Numbered from the stretch's first letter, positions 43,276 through 54,004 are shown. The stretch: 64,000 nt of DNA from Candidatus Humimonas hydrogenitrophica (GCA_947581615.1 CANPVD010000105.1:1-64000), one strand, 5' to 3'. Notes: generated from the letters alone by a model not told the origin. Numbers and translations are program-made.

Positions 43276-43623
43276 ATGAAATCGCGGTTCATTGGCATAG
43301 CCATTGGTGTATGGTACATCGTCGCCCCGTTCGCTTGGCACTATTCGCCCGATCACCACCTCAACTGGTGGCTCGACATCGTCCTGGGTGCGGCCGTGCT
43401 CGTGCTCTCGGGCTCCTTCCTGGTCGGTTGGAGCCGGATCGCCGCATGGCTCATGATCTTCGTCGGCGCCTTCAGCATGTTCTCGCCGTTCATCTTCGGC
43501 TACCTGATGTGGTCCGATCCGTACTGGAACGACCTCGTGTTCGGCATCCTGACCGTGGGGACCGGCGTCGCGCTGGCGGGAGCGAGCATCGAGTACGGCG
43601 GTCGGACCGGCCACGCGGCCTGA
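43276..43623 (+). CDS. SPW-repeat-like small membrane protein
   Basis: A 115-residue protein with four hydrophobic segments and repeated Trp/Pro-containing turns typical of SPW repeats: GVWYIVAPFAWHYSP, LNWWLDIVLGAAVLVLSG, AAWLMIFVGAFSMFSPFIFG, LVFGILTVGTGVALAGASI. The ATG follows GAGAGGGAGAAGGGA. Divergent from the zinc-ribbon gene, with a possible TTGCCG/TATCAT promoter (43198-43228, 19-base spacer). Function unknown. Confidence 0.7.
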   Translation: MKSRFIGIAIGVWYIVAPFAWHYSPDHHLNWWLDIVLGAAVLVLSGSFLVGWSRIAAWLMIFVGAFSMFSPFIFGYLMWSDPYWNDLVFGILTVGTGVALAGASIEYGGRTGHAA

Positions 43624-43631
43624 CGGGCGCT

Positions 43632-44837
43632 TCAGGCGCCATACTTGGCCAGGCGGCCCGCCCGGGCCAGGGCGAGGGCCAGCAGGTGCCGCGCACGGAT
43701 CCGGCCGTACACGCCTCCGGCACACTCCGTCTCGCCGAAGTGGCGCGCGGACTCGGCCCGGCCCGGACCGCCCCACACGAGGAAGGGGACCGGCTGAGAG
43801 CCGTGACGCGCCAGCCGCGCCGGAGTGGAGTGGTCGCCGGTGACCACGACCACGCCGGGATCCGCGGCCAGCACGCGGGGCAGCGCGGCATCCACTTCCT
43901 CGATGACGGCGACCTTGCGGTCGAAGTCCCCGTCCTCGCCGGCCTTGTCCGTTCCCTTGACGTGGAGGAAGAGGAAGTCGTGCGCATCCCGGTTCGCCAC
44001 GTAGGCGTCGACGAGGGCGTCCATGCCCTCCTCGATGGCCGCCGCTCCCATGCCCACCAGTCGGGCCACGCCCCGATACATCGGGTAGGCGGCCGCCGCG
44101 TAGGCACGCATCCGCGTGACGTCGGGAAAGCGGGGCCAGTGCGGCAGCGTGGCGAAGCCGCGCAGGAGGACGGCGTTGGCGGGGCTCTCGCCCGCCAGGG
44201 CGTCCCCGGCGGCGTCGAGCCAGGCCTTCACGACGCCCGCCGCCCGCTTCGAGGCCTCCGTCCGCGGCTCGGGATCGCCCGGAGGCACGCCCTCCCGGCC
44301 GGGATCGGTGTCCTCGAGGTCGGCCTCGAGTCGCTCCGGGAAGCGGAGGACGAGCAGGAAGCGATGCTCCTTGACGGGCCGCACGAAGACGCGGGCGCCC
44401 TCGACCTGGATCCCGTCGAGCTTCTCGCACAGCGGCCGGGCCGCCTCGGTGGAGATGCGGCCGGCGCGCCGGTCGGAGACACGGCCATCCTCGTCCATGG
44501 TGGCGAAGTTGCCGCGAGCCGCCACGTCGCCGGGCTGCAGGTCGAAGTCGACGCCCAGGGCCTCGAGCACGCCGCGGCCGATCCGGTAGCGAAGGGGGTC
44601 GTAGCCGAACAGCCCCAGGTGCCCGGGACCGCTCCCCGGCGCGATCCCGGGGGCCACCGGGTCGTGGAGGCCGCCGCCGCCCTCCCGGAGCATGCGGTCC
44701 AGGTTGGGGGTGCTGGCCGTCTCCAGCTCCGTCTTGCCGCCCGGCTCCATGGGCAGGCCGCCGAGCCCATCCATGACCAGGAGGAGGATCTTCGTCTCGG
44801 AGGGCTGCGCCAGCTCCGCCAGGTCCCGCAGTTCCAT
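43632..44837 (-). CDS. apgM: 2,3-bisphosphoglycerate-independent phosphoglycerate mutase, archaeal type
   Basis: Interconverts 3- and 2-phosphoglycerate. The 401-residue length fits the ApgM family. Metal-site and signature blocks: ILLLVMDGLGGLP (metal Asp), TELETASTPNLDRML, the catalytic Ser region GIAPGSGPGHLGLFGYDP, YRIGRGVLEALGV, RGNFATMDEDG, FLFLHVKGTDKAGEDGD and VVTGDHSTPARLARHG. Together with fbaB it is the second glycolytic gene of archaeal-like type in the window. Divergent from the ccm operon. Confidence 0.9.
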   Translation of the reverse strand: MELRDLAELAQPSETKILLLVMDGLGGLPMEPGGKTELETASTPNLDRMLREGGGGLHDPVAPGIAPGSGPGHLGLFGYDPLRYRIGRGVLEALGVDFDLQPGDVAARGNFATMDEDGRVSDRRAGRISTEAARPLCEKLDGIQVEGARVFVRPVKEHRFLLVLRFPERLEADLEDTDPGREGVPPGDPEPRTEASKRAAGVVKAWLDAAGDALAGESPANAVLLRGFATLPHWPRFPDVTRMRAYAAAAYPMYRGVARLVGMGAAAIEEGMDALVDAYVANRDAHDFLFLHVKGTDKAGEDGDFDRKVAVIEEVDAALPRVLAADPGVVVVTGDHSTPARLARHGSQPVPFLVWGGPGRAESARHFGETECAGGVYGRIRARHLLALALARAGRLAKYGA

Positions 44838-44979
44838 CGCTCTCCCCGTCCGGGTGATCGTCGCCCCGGCCCGCGATCCCGCGGCCGGAGCGCGTGCAAA
44901 CTAGTCGCAATGACGGTGCCGGCCAACTCGGCGCCGCGTGCCGCACGGCACGGCAGAGTGCGGCGAGCGAGGATCGCGC

Positions 44980-45735
44980 ATGGCCGCTGATCCGGCCCTC
45001 CGCCTGCAGGGCGTCGGCAAGCGCTTCGGGCGCACGTGGGCCCTGCGGTCCGTGGACCTGGAGGTGCAGCCGGGCCAGCTGGTGGCCCTCATCGGCCCCA
45101 ACGGCGCCGGAAAGACTACCCTGCTCAAGGCGGTGGGCGGGCTGCACCGGGCCACGACCGGCACGACCGAGGTGCTGGGCTTCACGCTGCCCGAGGACGA
45201 GGACATGGTGCGCGTGCACAGCACCCTGCTCCCTCCGCACGGCTACCTGTACGAGCAGCTCACGGGACTCGAGAACCTGCGCTTCGCACGGCTCATGGCC
45301 GGCGTGCGCCCCTCGCGGCGGGAGCTCGACGCGGCGCTGGAGCGGGTGGACCTGGTCGAAGCGGGAGACGAGCGGGTGGGCGGCTATTCCTCGGGCATGA
45401 AGAAGCGCCTGGCCATCGCCCGTCTCCTGCTGCGGCCGGTCGAGCTGGTGCTCATGGACGAGCCGTACGCGAGCCTCGACGCCGGCGGCATCGACCTGGT
45501 GGACACGATCATCGGGGAGCTGCGGGGGTCGGGCGCCACCGTGCTGGTGGCCTCGCACCGCTGGGAGCGGGCCATCCGGGAGGCCGACCGCCTGGTGGTG
45601 ATGGAGCGGGGCCGGATCACCTGGACGGGGACGCCCGGCGAGTGGATGGAGAAGCGGGAGGGTCCGGCCGACACGCGGCGAGGCCGTAGCGAGGCCCGCG
45701 GTGCGGACGAGGGCGATACGGGCACGGGAGGCTGA
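44980..45735 (+). CDS. ccmA: Heme exporter ATP-binding protein CcmA
   Basis: ABC ATPase of System I cytochrome c maturation, powering heme release from CcmE via CcmCD/B. It is 251 residues from the ATG at 44980; an upstream GTG frame would add 14 unconserved residues. Walker A GPNGAGKTT (39-47), signature YSSGMKKRLAIAR (SSGM rather than LSGGQ, usual for this group), Walker B VELVLMDEPYASLD. Extra acidic C-terminal tail (DTRRGRSEARGADEGDTG). First gene of ccmABCDEFGH. Confidence 0.9.
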   Translation: MAADPALRLQGVGKRFGRTWALRSVDLEVQPGQLVALIGPNGAGKTTLLKAVGGLHRATTGTTEVLGFTLPEDEDMVRVHSTLLPPHGYLYEQLTGLENLRFARLMAGVRPSRRELDAALERVDLVEAGDERVGGYSSGMKKRLAIARLLLRPVELVLMDEPYASLDAGGIDLVDTIIGELRGSGATVLVASHRWERAIREADRLVVMERGRITWTGTPGEWMEKREGPADTRRGRSEARGADEGDTGTGG

Positions 45736-45736
45736 C

Positions 45737-46414
45737 GTGGAGGTGTGGCTGCGGACGTGGGCCATCCTGTGGAAGGACATCCTCATCGAGGTGCGCACCA
45801 AGGGCACCTTCAACGCGATGGCCTTCTTCGCCGCCCTCATCCTGTTCATCTTCAGCTTCGCGATCGGCCCCGATTTCGACCTGCTGCGACGAATCGCCGC
45901 CGGCCTCCTGTGGGTGGGCATCACCTTCACGGGCCTGCTGGCGCTGGCGCGGACCTACCACAGCGAGGAGCTGGCCGGCGGCCTGGAGGCGCTGCTCCTC
46001 TACCCGGGCGAACCGCGGGCCATCTTCCTGGGCAAGCTGGTCGGCAACCTGGCCGTCCTCCTGCTGGTCGAGGTCATCCTGTATCCGGTGGCGGCCGTTC
46101 TCTTCCACATGGACCTGACGGGCAAGATCCTGCCCGTGGCCGGGATCGCCTTCCTGGGCACGCTGGGCTTCTCCGTGATCGGCACCTTCTACGCGGCGCT
46201 CACCCTGCACCTGCGGGCCCGCGAGGTCATGCTCCCCCTCCTCGTGCTCCCCCTGCTCGTCCCGGTCCTGCTCGGGGCCGTGAGCGCCACGGCCGCGCTG
46301 GTGGATCCTGCGGCAGCCGGGGGCGTAGCAGGTTGGGTGAGGTTGCTGATAGCGTTCGATGTGCTGTACTTTGTGGTCTGTACCTGGACCTTCCCCGTGC
46401 TCCTGGAACGGTGA
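45737..46414 (+). CDS. ccmB: Heme exporter permease CcmB
   Basis: Membrane partner of CcmA, 225 residues with six hydrophobic segments: AMAFFAALILFIFSFAI, GLLWVGITFTGLLALA, KLVGNLAVLLLVEVILYPVAAVLF and later ones. The family block HSEELAGGLEALLLYPGEPRAIFLGK is present. GTG at 45737 was chosen because it follows GGGAGG by 6 bases and starts one base after the ccmA stop. A GTG 36 bases upstream lies inside ccmA. The stop overlaps ccmC by GTGA. Confidence 0.9.
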   Translation: MEVWLRTWAILWKDILIEVRTKGTFNAMAFFAALILFIFSFAIGPDFDLLRRIAAGLLWVGITFTGLLALARTYHSEELAGGLEALLLYPGEPRAIFLGKLVGNLAVLLLVEVILYPVAAVLFHMDLTGKILPVAGIAFLGTLGFSVIGTFYAALTLHLRAREVMLPLLVLPLLVPVLLGAVSATAALVDPAAAGGVAGWVRLLIAFDVLYFVVCTWTFPVLLER

Positions 46415-47097
46415 CCGAACTCACCGCCTCTCCCCGTCTCAAAGGCTGGCACCGCCTCCTGGCCTTCCTGGCCGTCGCCACGACCGTGGTCGGCAGCATC
46501 ATCGGCCTGTTCGTGGTGCCGCCGGATGCCATGCAGGGCAACGTACAGCGGCTCATGTACCTGCACGTCCCCGCGGCGTGGCTGGCCTTCCTGGCCTTCT
46601 TCATCGTGTTCGTGATGGCCGTGCTCTACCTGATCCAACGCGACCCGCGCTGGGACATGATCGCGGCCGGCTCGGCGGAGATCGGCGTCCTGTTCACGGC
46701 CCTCACGCTGATCCTGGGCTCCCTGTGGGGAAAGCCGATCTGGGGGGTGTGGTGGACCTGGGATCCGCGGCTCACGACGACCGCGATCCTGCTGGTCATC
46801 TACGTGGGCTACCTGGCCGTCCGCTCCTTCGCGGCCGACCCGGAGCGCCGGGCGCGCTGGTCGGCGGTGGTGGGCATCGTCGGATTCGCGGACGTACCGA
46901 TCGTCTACCTGTCGGTGACGTGGTGGCGCAGCCTGCACCAGCCACCCTCGAGCCCCATGAGCATGGCACCCTCCATGCTGTGGACTCTCATGCTCAACGT
47001 GGTGGCGTTCACCCTGCTGTTCGGATACCTGCTGGTGCGGAAGTACCAGGTGGCCGTCGCCGAGAGGGCCCTCGAGGACCGGGAGGCGATGCGCTGA
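46411..47097 (+). CDS. ccmC: Heme-handling protein CcmC
   Basis: Integral membrane protein delivering heme to CcmE, 228 residues, six TM segments. The tryptophan-rich heme motif WGVWWTWDPRLTT (about 108-120) is intact. The flanking histidines are YLHVPAAW near 50 and WRSLHQP near 175. GTG start in GTGA overlap with ccmB; the stop shares a base with the ccmD start. Confidence 0.93.
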   Translation: MTELTASPRLKGWHRLLAFLAVATTVVGSIIGLFVVPPDAMQGNVQRLMYLHVPAAWLAFLAFFIVFVMAVLYLIQRDPRWDMIAAGSAEIGVLFTALTLILGSLWGKPIWGVWWTWDPRLTTTAILLVIYVGYLAVRSFAADPERRARWSAVVGIVGFADVPIVYLSVTWWRSLHQPPSSPMSMAPSMLWTLMLNVVAFTLLFGYLLVRKYQVAVAERALEDREAMR

Positions 47098-47264
47098 TGG
47101 CGTACCTGTGGGCGGGATACGTCCTCACCTGGGTCGCCATGGCGTGGTTCGCCTGGCGACTGGAGAGCCGGGCGCGCGACGCGGCCCGGCGCCTGAAGAA
47201 GTCACCGCGAGGCGAGGCGGAAACGCCCGACGCGCGATCGGAGAACGAAAGTGTCCGAGCATAA
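47097..47264 (+). CDS. ccmD: CcmD-like small membrane protein
   Basis: A 55-residue single-TM protein (YLWAGYVLTWVAMAWFAWRL) with a basic cytosolic tail (ESRARDAARRLKKS), exactly in the ccmD position between ccmC and ccmE. Overlaps ccmE by 14 bases. CcmD stabilises the CcmC-CcmE complex. Identification rests on position, size and topology because the family is poorly conserved. Confidence 0.8.
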   Translation: MAYLWAGYVLTWVAMAWFAWRLESRARDAARRLKKSPRGEAETPDARSENESVRA

Positions 47265-47736
47265 AGGCAGGCGGTCTGGGAAGAAGAAGCTGTGGGCGGG
47301 CCTGGGCCTGGTGGCCGTGGTCGCTGCCCTCGCGATGCTCATCGGAGGGGGGCTCAAGGACAACCTGGTCTACTTCCTGACCCCCACCGAGCTCGAGGCC
47401 CGGGGCGCGTCCGTCCAGGGTGAGGCCGTCCGGCTGGGCGGCCAGGTCAAGCCGGGGAGCGTTCACTGGAACGCGGATCACCACGACCTCCGTTTCGTGG
47501 TCACCGACGGCAAGACCCAGATCCCCGTACACAGCACCGGCTCTCCGCCCTCCATGTTCCAGGAGGGCATCGGCGTCGTCGTGGAGGGGAAGTTCGACTC
47601 GAACGGCACCTTCCAGAGCGACAACCTGATGGTCAAGCACTCGAACGAGTACCACCCCCCCACCAAGGGCGAGTCGCCGCGCGAAACGTTCAAGACGCTG
47701 ATGCCGGGGAACGGCACCAGCGGCAGCAAGGACTGA
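47251..47736 (+). CDS. ccmE: Periplasmic heme chaperone CcmE
   Basis: Membrane-anchored OB-fold protein carrying heme covalently on a histidine. It is 161 residues, GTG start. Anchor LWAGLGLVAVVAALAMLI, then YFLTPTELEARG, RLGGQVKPGSV, FVVTDGKTQIPV. The heme-attachment pattern HxxxY is present as KHSNEYHPP (His130, Tyr134), followed by a flexible Ser/Gly tail. Confidence 0.94.
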   Translation: MSEHKGRRSGKKKLWAGLGLVAVVAALAMLIGGGLKDNLVYFLTPTELEARGASVQGEAVRLGGQVKPGSVHWNADHHDLRFVVTDGKTQIPVHSTGSPPSMFQEGIGVVVEGKFDSNGTFQSDNLMVKHSNEYHPPTKGESPRETFKTLMPGNGTSGSKD

Positions 47737-47743
47737 GCGGGCG

Positions 47744-49764
<2,021 letters not shown>

Positions 49765-49768
<4 letters not shown>

Positions 49769-50352
49769 AGCGCTGGAAGGTCTGGCTCATGCTGGTCCTG
49801 GCTGCCGGTTTCCTCGGGTTGCTGGGCTTCGGCCTCACCCGGGATGCCCAGGTGCTCCCTTCGGCGATCATCGGCCAGGAGGCCCCGTCCTTCGACCTCG
49901 AGACGCTGACGGGCGACAGCCTCAGCCTGGCCAGCCTCGAGGGGCATGTCGTGATCCTGAACTTCTGGGCGTCGTGGTGCATCCCGTGCCGCGAGGAGCA
50001 TCCGGTGCTCGAGATGGCCGCCGGCCACTACAAGGACCACGACGTCCGCATGCTGGGCGTCGTCTACCAGGACAACCGGGCCAACGCCAGGCAGTTCCTG
50101 GCCCGGAACGGTGGTACCTGGCCCAGCGTCCTGGACCCGAACAGCCAGGTGGCCATCGCCTACGGCGTGTACGGCGTGCCCGAGACCTTCTTCCTGGACC
50201 CCCACGGCCGGATCGTGAAGAAGCACGTGGGTCCCGTGCCCTGGGACTACCTGACGAGCACGGTGGACTCGCTGCTGGTGGCCAGCGGCAAGACGCCGGG
50301 CGGGGTCGAGGCGGCGGGGGCCGGGTCGCCGGCGGAGAGCGGCTCGCCATGA
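49765..50352 (+). CDS. ccmG: Thiol:disulfide interchange protein CcmG/DsbE
   Basis: Membrane-anchored thioredoxin that reduces apocytochrome c heme-site cysteines. It is 195 residues. Anchor WLMLVLAAGFLGLLGFGL, then APSFDLETLTGDSLSLASLEGHVVILNFWASWCIPCREEHP with active-site CIPC at 72-75. The cis-Pro loop is YGVYGVPETFFLDPHGRI. GTG start in ccmF stop; ATGA overlap with ccmH. Confidence 0.93.
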
Positions 50353-50981
50353 GCGCGCCGATCCACGCCCCCCGGATGGCCGCGCTGGTCGCGGCAGGAG
50401 CCCTGCTCGCGGCCGCTGGGACGCCCCTGACGGCCCAGGCCGTGGACACGGCCGCCGCCGCCCGCGCGGACACGGCCGTCACGGCGAGCGACGCCACGGC
50501 GGGCTTCGCCACGCCGCGCACCGCGGCGGACACCGGAGGCGGGGCCGGCCTCTCCGGAGCCGCTCTGGACGCCGAGACGGCGCAGGTGGCCGCCCAGCTC
50601 CGCTGCCCGGTGTGCCGGGGCCAGTCGGTGCTGGAGTCGACGGCCACCCTCTCCAAGGAGATCCAGGCCGAGATCAAGCAGCGGCTGGCGTCCGGCCAGA
50701 GCCCCGAGGCGGTCAAGTCCTACTTCGTGAGCCGCTACGGGGAATGGATCCTCCTCAAGCCCCCGACGCACGGCTTCAGCCTGCTGGTGTGGGTGCTGCC
50801 CGTGGCCCTCCTGGTCGGAGGCCTGGGCGTGGCGTGGCTGTGGATCCGGAGCCGAAGCGGGGAGGCCGACACCGACACCGGGGGAGGCCCGACCCCGGCG
50901 GATGGCCCGGCCGGGTCCGCGGAAGCCGGGCTCTCCGACGAGGAGCGCGGCTGGCTCGACCGCGCCATTCGTAACGACTGA
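50349..50981 (+). CDS. ccmH: Cytochrome c maturation protein CcmH
   Basis: Thiol oxidoreductase partner of CcmF, 210 residues. Signal/anchor MAALVAAGALLAAAGTPLTAQ, then a ~45-residue Ala/Thr/Asp-rich spacer not found in compact CcmH. The redox motif is LRCPVCRGQS (Cys86, Cys89) with the family's three-helix bundle (KEIQAEIKQRLASGQSPEAVKSYFVSRYGEWILLKPP) and a TM (VWVLPVALLVGGLGVAWLWI). The CcmI-type TPR partner is not in the window. Confidence 0.92.
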   Translation: MSAPIHAPRMAALVAAGALLAAAGTPLTAQAVDTAAAARADTAVTASDATAGFATPRTAADTGGGAGLSGAALDAETAQVAAQLRCPVCRGQSVLESTATLSKEIQAEIKQRLASGQSPEAVKSYFVSRYGEWILLKPPTHGFSLLVWVLPVALLVGGLGVAWLWIRSRSGEADTDTGGGPTPADGPAGSAEAGLSDEERGWLDRAIRND

Positions 50982-51143
50982 GCCGAGGCCGGAAGGGCTC
51001 TCCGCCGGGCAGGAACATCGCGGCAGACGGCCTGTATCAAGCCCGCGTCGATAGAGGCCGGGCGGTGTCGCCCCGGAGGGCATAGCCGCCCCGAGGTGCG
51101 TTTCCGTTTCGGCAGAAGCCTGAACCCCAGGAGCCGGAGGCTC

Positions 51144-52007
51144 ATGTTCTTCGAGTCGCGCGCTCTCGATTCGTTCGACCAGTATCTGCAGGACGTCGAG
51201 CGCTACCCCCTGATCGAAGACCCCATGGACGAGCGCGCCATCGCGCGCCGTGCGCGCAAGGGGGACCGGGCGGCCGCCGAGCGGCTCGTCACGGCCAACC
51301 TGCGCTTCGTCATCTCGTACGTGAAGAAGTATCAGGGCCGCGGCCTCAACCTGGCCGAGCTCGTATGCATCGGGAACGAAGGGCTCCTCAAGGCGGTCAA
51401 GAAGTTCGATCCCGACAAGGGCGTGAAGTTCATCTCCTACGCCGTGTGGTGGATCCGGCAGACCGTGCTGCAGGCCCTGGCCGAGCAGACCCGGTCCGTC
51501 CGCATCCCGCTCAACCAGAATTCCAACCTGGTCAAGCTCTCCCGCACCGAGACGGCGCTCACCCAGAAGCTGGGCCGCACGCCCACCGACCGGGAGATCG
51601 CCGAGGAGATGGAGGAGCCGGTGGAGACGGTGCGCGCCCTGCGGCGCGTGGCCTCGGCCGAGCTCAGCCTGGACGCCCCCCTCGACAAGTCCGACCGGGA
51701 CAGCGCCTCCTTCGGGGAGCGCTTCGCGGGAATGGACGAGGAGGAGATCGAGGAGGACGTCGAGGCCCAGGCGCGGCGCGAGTTCCTGGAGCGGATGTTC
51801 GAGGAGTACCTGACCGAGCGTGAGCGGAAGATCCTGGTGCTCTACTACGGGCTGGACGACGGCGAGGAGATGACGCTGGAGCAGATCGGGGAGCTCCTGG
51901 GCGTCACGCGCGAGCGCATCCGCCAGATCCGGAACCGCGCGTTCGAGAAGCTGCGGCAGTCTCCCGACGGCCGGGCGCTGGAGGGCTTCTGGAGGGCCAG
52001 CGCCTGA
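51144..52007 (+). CDS. Sigma-70 family RNA polymerase sigma factor, primary-like without region 1.1
   Basis: A 287-residue group 1/2 sigma factor. Region 1.2 SFDQYLQDVERYPLIEDP, region 2 TANLRFVISYVKKYQGRGLNLAELVCIGNEGLLKAVKKFDPDKGVKFISYAVWWIRQTVLQAL, region 3 IPLNQNSNLVKLSRTETAL, acidic region 3.2, and region 4 LTERERKILVLYYGLDDGEEMTLEQIGELLGVTRERIRQIRNRAFEKLR. Start ATG follows GGAGCCGGAGGCTC; an upstream GTG would add 16 unconserved residues. Lack of region 1.1 and a short non-conserved region mean it could be the main vegetative sigma or a close paralogue. Confidence 0.9.
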   Translation: MFFESRALDSFDQYLQDVERYPLIEDPMDERAIARRARKGDRAAAERLVTANLRFVISYVKKYQGRGLNLAELVCIGNEGLLKAVKKFDPDKGVKFISYAVWWIRQTVLQALAEQTRSVRIPLNQNSNLVKLSRTETALTQKLGRTPTDREIAEEMEEPVETVRALRRVASAELSLDAPLDKSDRDSASFGERFAGMDEEEIEEDVEAQARREFLERMFEEYLTERERKILVLYYGLDDGEEMTLEQIGELLGVTRERIRQIRNRAFEKLRQSPDGRALEGFWRASA

Positions 52008-52040
52008 GGCGCTGAGCCATAGAGCCAACTCAGCGCCTCA
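52005..52040. terminator. Hairpin overlapping the sigma-factor stop codon
   Basis: TGAGGCGCTGAG (52005-52016) and CTCAGCGCCTCA (52029-52040) are perfectly complementary over 12 bp with a 12-base loop. The TGA stop is the first three bases of the stem. It lies between convergent genes and can serve both. Confidence 0.6.
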
Positions 52041-52053
52041 CAGCGCGCAGCGG

Positions 52054-53130
52054 TCACCGCGGTTTAGCCGCCCGCAGTCCTATCACGGTCGGCACGGGAT
52101 CCTCGAACTCGACGTAAAAGGTCGGACCTCGCGCGGCCGCCATAGCCTTGAACTTCTTCGCGGGAAGCAAATAGCTCTCCAGGTACCGGCAGTCTCGCAT
52201 CGAATAGGCGTCCAACGTGCGCAGCGCCTTGTCGGTCTCCCCCTTCGCGAGGATGTAGAGGGTCGAATCGACGATCGCCGTGGCCACGGCCCACACAGGG
52301 GCCGACTGATCGACGACGGCGGGTGGTGGTCTACCTTCGATGAGCTCACCGCGGCAACGAAGGTGCTTTCCGTCCCATACAAAGAAGGGCCGGGCCCAGG
52401 GCAGCAAGACCGCCCAGAGAGTCCCGTTCGCCTGCTTTGACGCCATGGTCTGCCGGTAGAACCAGTTCAAACCACGAAATTCCTTTGGAACTCGTGCCGA
52501 ATCCGTAACAGCGCCCGATTCGTCGACCTCGATCCAAAACGGCGCGCTGGCACCAATCGGGGTCACGATCGCAGTTCTTCCAAAGGGAACGACGTCCCGG
52601 ACGGTCCGTCCACCCAGCGGTACCAGCTTCCGACGCGCTCCGTCTGGTGCGACGATCGCGAGTCGGTTCGCCACGGCATCGTTTAGCCACACTGCTCCGT
52701 CTGACCCAAAATCTAGATCAAGGACGTTGCCGATCTCGTCGGGCCCCTTCCCATTCCGGCCATACATCCATTGCAGCTTTCCATTACTTCGGTCGAAGGC
52801 GAGCAACCTATGATCGAGATAGTCGTAGACGTAAAGTCTGTCCCCGAACACTCCGAGGCGACGGGGCTGGCGAAAGAGCGTGTCCTGGACCTGGCCGCCG
52901 AGCACAAGCACGGTATCCCACCGTGACGACGCGACGCGGCGGCGGGCAGGTTCTTGTCGAGCCTTCGCAGCGACCTCCGCGCTGGAGGGAGCAGCGGTCT
53001 TAGAGGCCGCGCTCCGCCCCGCTTCGTCATGGCTGCCGCAACCAACGAGAGGGGCACTGGCAACAACCACGGCGGCGAGCGCCGAAGTCAGTCGGCTCAC
53101 CGAGCCCGACGTGCCGCGACCGCCCGACAT
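52054..53130 (-). CDS. Beta-propeller lipoprotein (6-bladed type), lower GC
   Basis: A 358-residue lipoprotein: signal LTSALAAVVVASAPLVGC with lipobox Cys at about 31, then propeller blades (LGVFGDRLYVYDYLDHRLLAFDRSNGKLQWMYGRNGKGPDEIGNVLDLDFGSDGAVWLNDAVANRLAIVAPDG, and weaker ones to the end). The ATG at 53130 gives a standard lipoprotein signal. GC is clearly lower than in flanking genes, suggesting later acquisition or a rapidly evolving locus. It is the last gene downstream of DsbA, VKOR and a Cys-rich peptide frame. Confidence 0.75.
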   Translation of the reverse strand: MSGGRGTSGSVSRLTSALAAVVVASAPLVGCGSHDEAGRSAASKTAAPSSAEVAAKARQEPARRRVASSRWDTVLVLGGQVQDTLFRQPRRLGVFGDRLYVYDYLDHRLLAFDRSNGKLQWMYGRNGKGPDEIGNVLDLDFGSDGAVWLNDAVANRLAIVAPDGARRKLVPLGGRTVRDVVPFGRTAIVTPIGASAPFWIEVDESGAVTDSARVPKEFRGLNWFYRQTMASKQANGTLWAVLLPWARPFFVWDGKHLRCRGELIEGRPPPAVVDQSAPVWAVATAIVDSTLYILAKGETDKALRTLDAYSMRDCRYLESYLLPAKKFKAMAAARGPTFYVEFEDPVPTVIGLRAAKPR

Positions 53131-53182
53131 TACCGGTAATTCGGGCGGTTGGCAGAGAACCTCGAAGTGTGCCACATCGGGG

Positions 53183-53386
53183 CTACTGAGCTATCGAGTG
53201 GAATTGGAGGCACTCACACATGCACAGGTATTGGCCGGTACTTTCACAGTTTCCCGCGCAGGGATATGGGCAGGTTTCCTGCGCACAGAGCTTCCCCGAA
53301 AAAGTTGACCCCAGAGACGCGGAGGGTGCCCCTGGTGCGGCCAGGAGCAGGAGCGAGGTGAGCCCGGCGACAGACGGTAAGGAGCG
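53183..53386 (-). CDS. Candidate secreted Cys-rich peptide (start unclear)
   Basis: A frame of ~67 codons ending at TAG 53183. It encodes a signal-like hydrophobic stretch (VAGLTSLLLLAAPGAPSASLG) then a compact tail with seven cysteines spaced C-x4-C-x3-C-x3-C-x7-C-x-C-x-C. It lies between VKOR and the propeller lipoprotein on the same strand. No ATG, GTG or TTG is in frame upstream, and a run of eight or nine C residues at about 53400 could hide a frameshift. Small Cys-rich peptides next to propeller lipoproteins are known in other phyla (NVEALA-type); family membership here is inference. Nothing else was supportable in 53131-53490. Confidence 0.35.
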   Translation of the reverse strand, partial: RSLPSVAGLTSLLLLAAPGAPSASLGSTFSGKLCAQETCPYPCAGNCESTGQYLCMCECLQFHSIAQ

Positions 53387-53490
53387 TGCAGCTCGGTCTG
53401 GGGGGGGCAGCGGCAGGCTACCGCCCCACCCTGCTGTGCGCCCCTTCTTCGGCCGGCCGACTCGCGGCACCTTCGCGGCGGCAGGAGAAG

Positions 53491-53964
53491 CTAATCCATA
53501 GCCGGGCCCACCTCGGCGCTCCCGGCGGACTCGTCCTCCCCCCAGCCCCACGCCACCAGCACGAAGATCAGCGTCACGATCACGGCGCTCCCCACGCACC
53601 AGCGGCAGATGGCGTGGAGGATGAAGACCTCGGTCGAGGTGAGGTAGAGGCTGAAGGCGAACCCTCCCACGGCCAGGAGGGAGATCACGGTCCCGAGCCA
53701 GCGGCGGGCCGCCAGGGCGGGCTGGATCCCCACCAGGGCCGCCGTCAGCGTGAGGGCGTACCAGGCCACCCCCCACCCCGCCACCGGCTGGCCCAGGAAG
53801 AACGAGAAGCGCGATGCCTGCACGTACTCGCACGAGCCTCCCACCCCGCACACCAGGGCCCCGTAGAAGCCCATGTGGTAGAGAAGGAGGTACAGGGAGA
53901 GGAACAGCCCGATCAGGGCGAGCACGGCGACGGCCATGCGCCGCCGCAGGGCTCCCCGGCTCAT
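53491..53964 (-). CDS. VKOR-family disulfide-generating membrane protein
   Basis: Bacterial vitamin K epoxide reductase homologue that oxidises DsbA-type partners using quinone. It is 157 residues with four TM segments (AVAVLALIGLFLSLYLLLYHM, VAWYALTLTAALVGI, VISLLAVGGFAFSLYLT, SAVIVTLIFVLVAW). Loop cysteines Cys39 and Cys45 (VCGVGGSCEYV) and the active-site CRWC (120-123) are all present. The essential Ser-type position is in the SRFSFFLGQPVAGWGVAWY loop. It lies 40 bases after the DsbA-like gene, its likely redox partner. Confidence 0.9.
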   Translation of the reverse strand: MSRGALRRRMAVAVLALIGLFLSLYLLLYHMGFYGALVCGVGGSCEYVQASRFSFFLGQPVAGWGVAWYALTLTAALVGIQPALAARRWLGTVISLLAVGGFAFSLYLTSTEVFILHAICRWCVGSAVIVTLIFVLVAWGWGEDESAGSAEVGPAMD

Positions 53965-54004
53965 CGGCGCCGACGCCGGCCCGCCGGCGCGCGTCGCTCC
54001 GACC

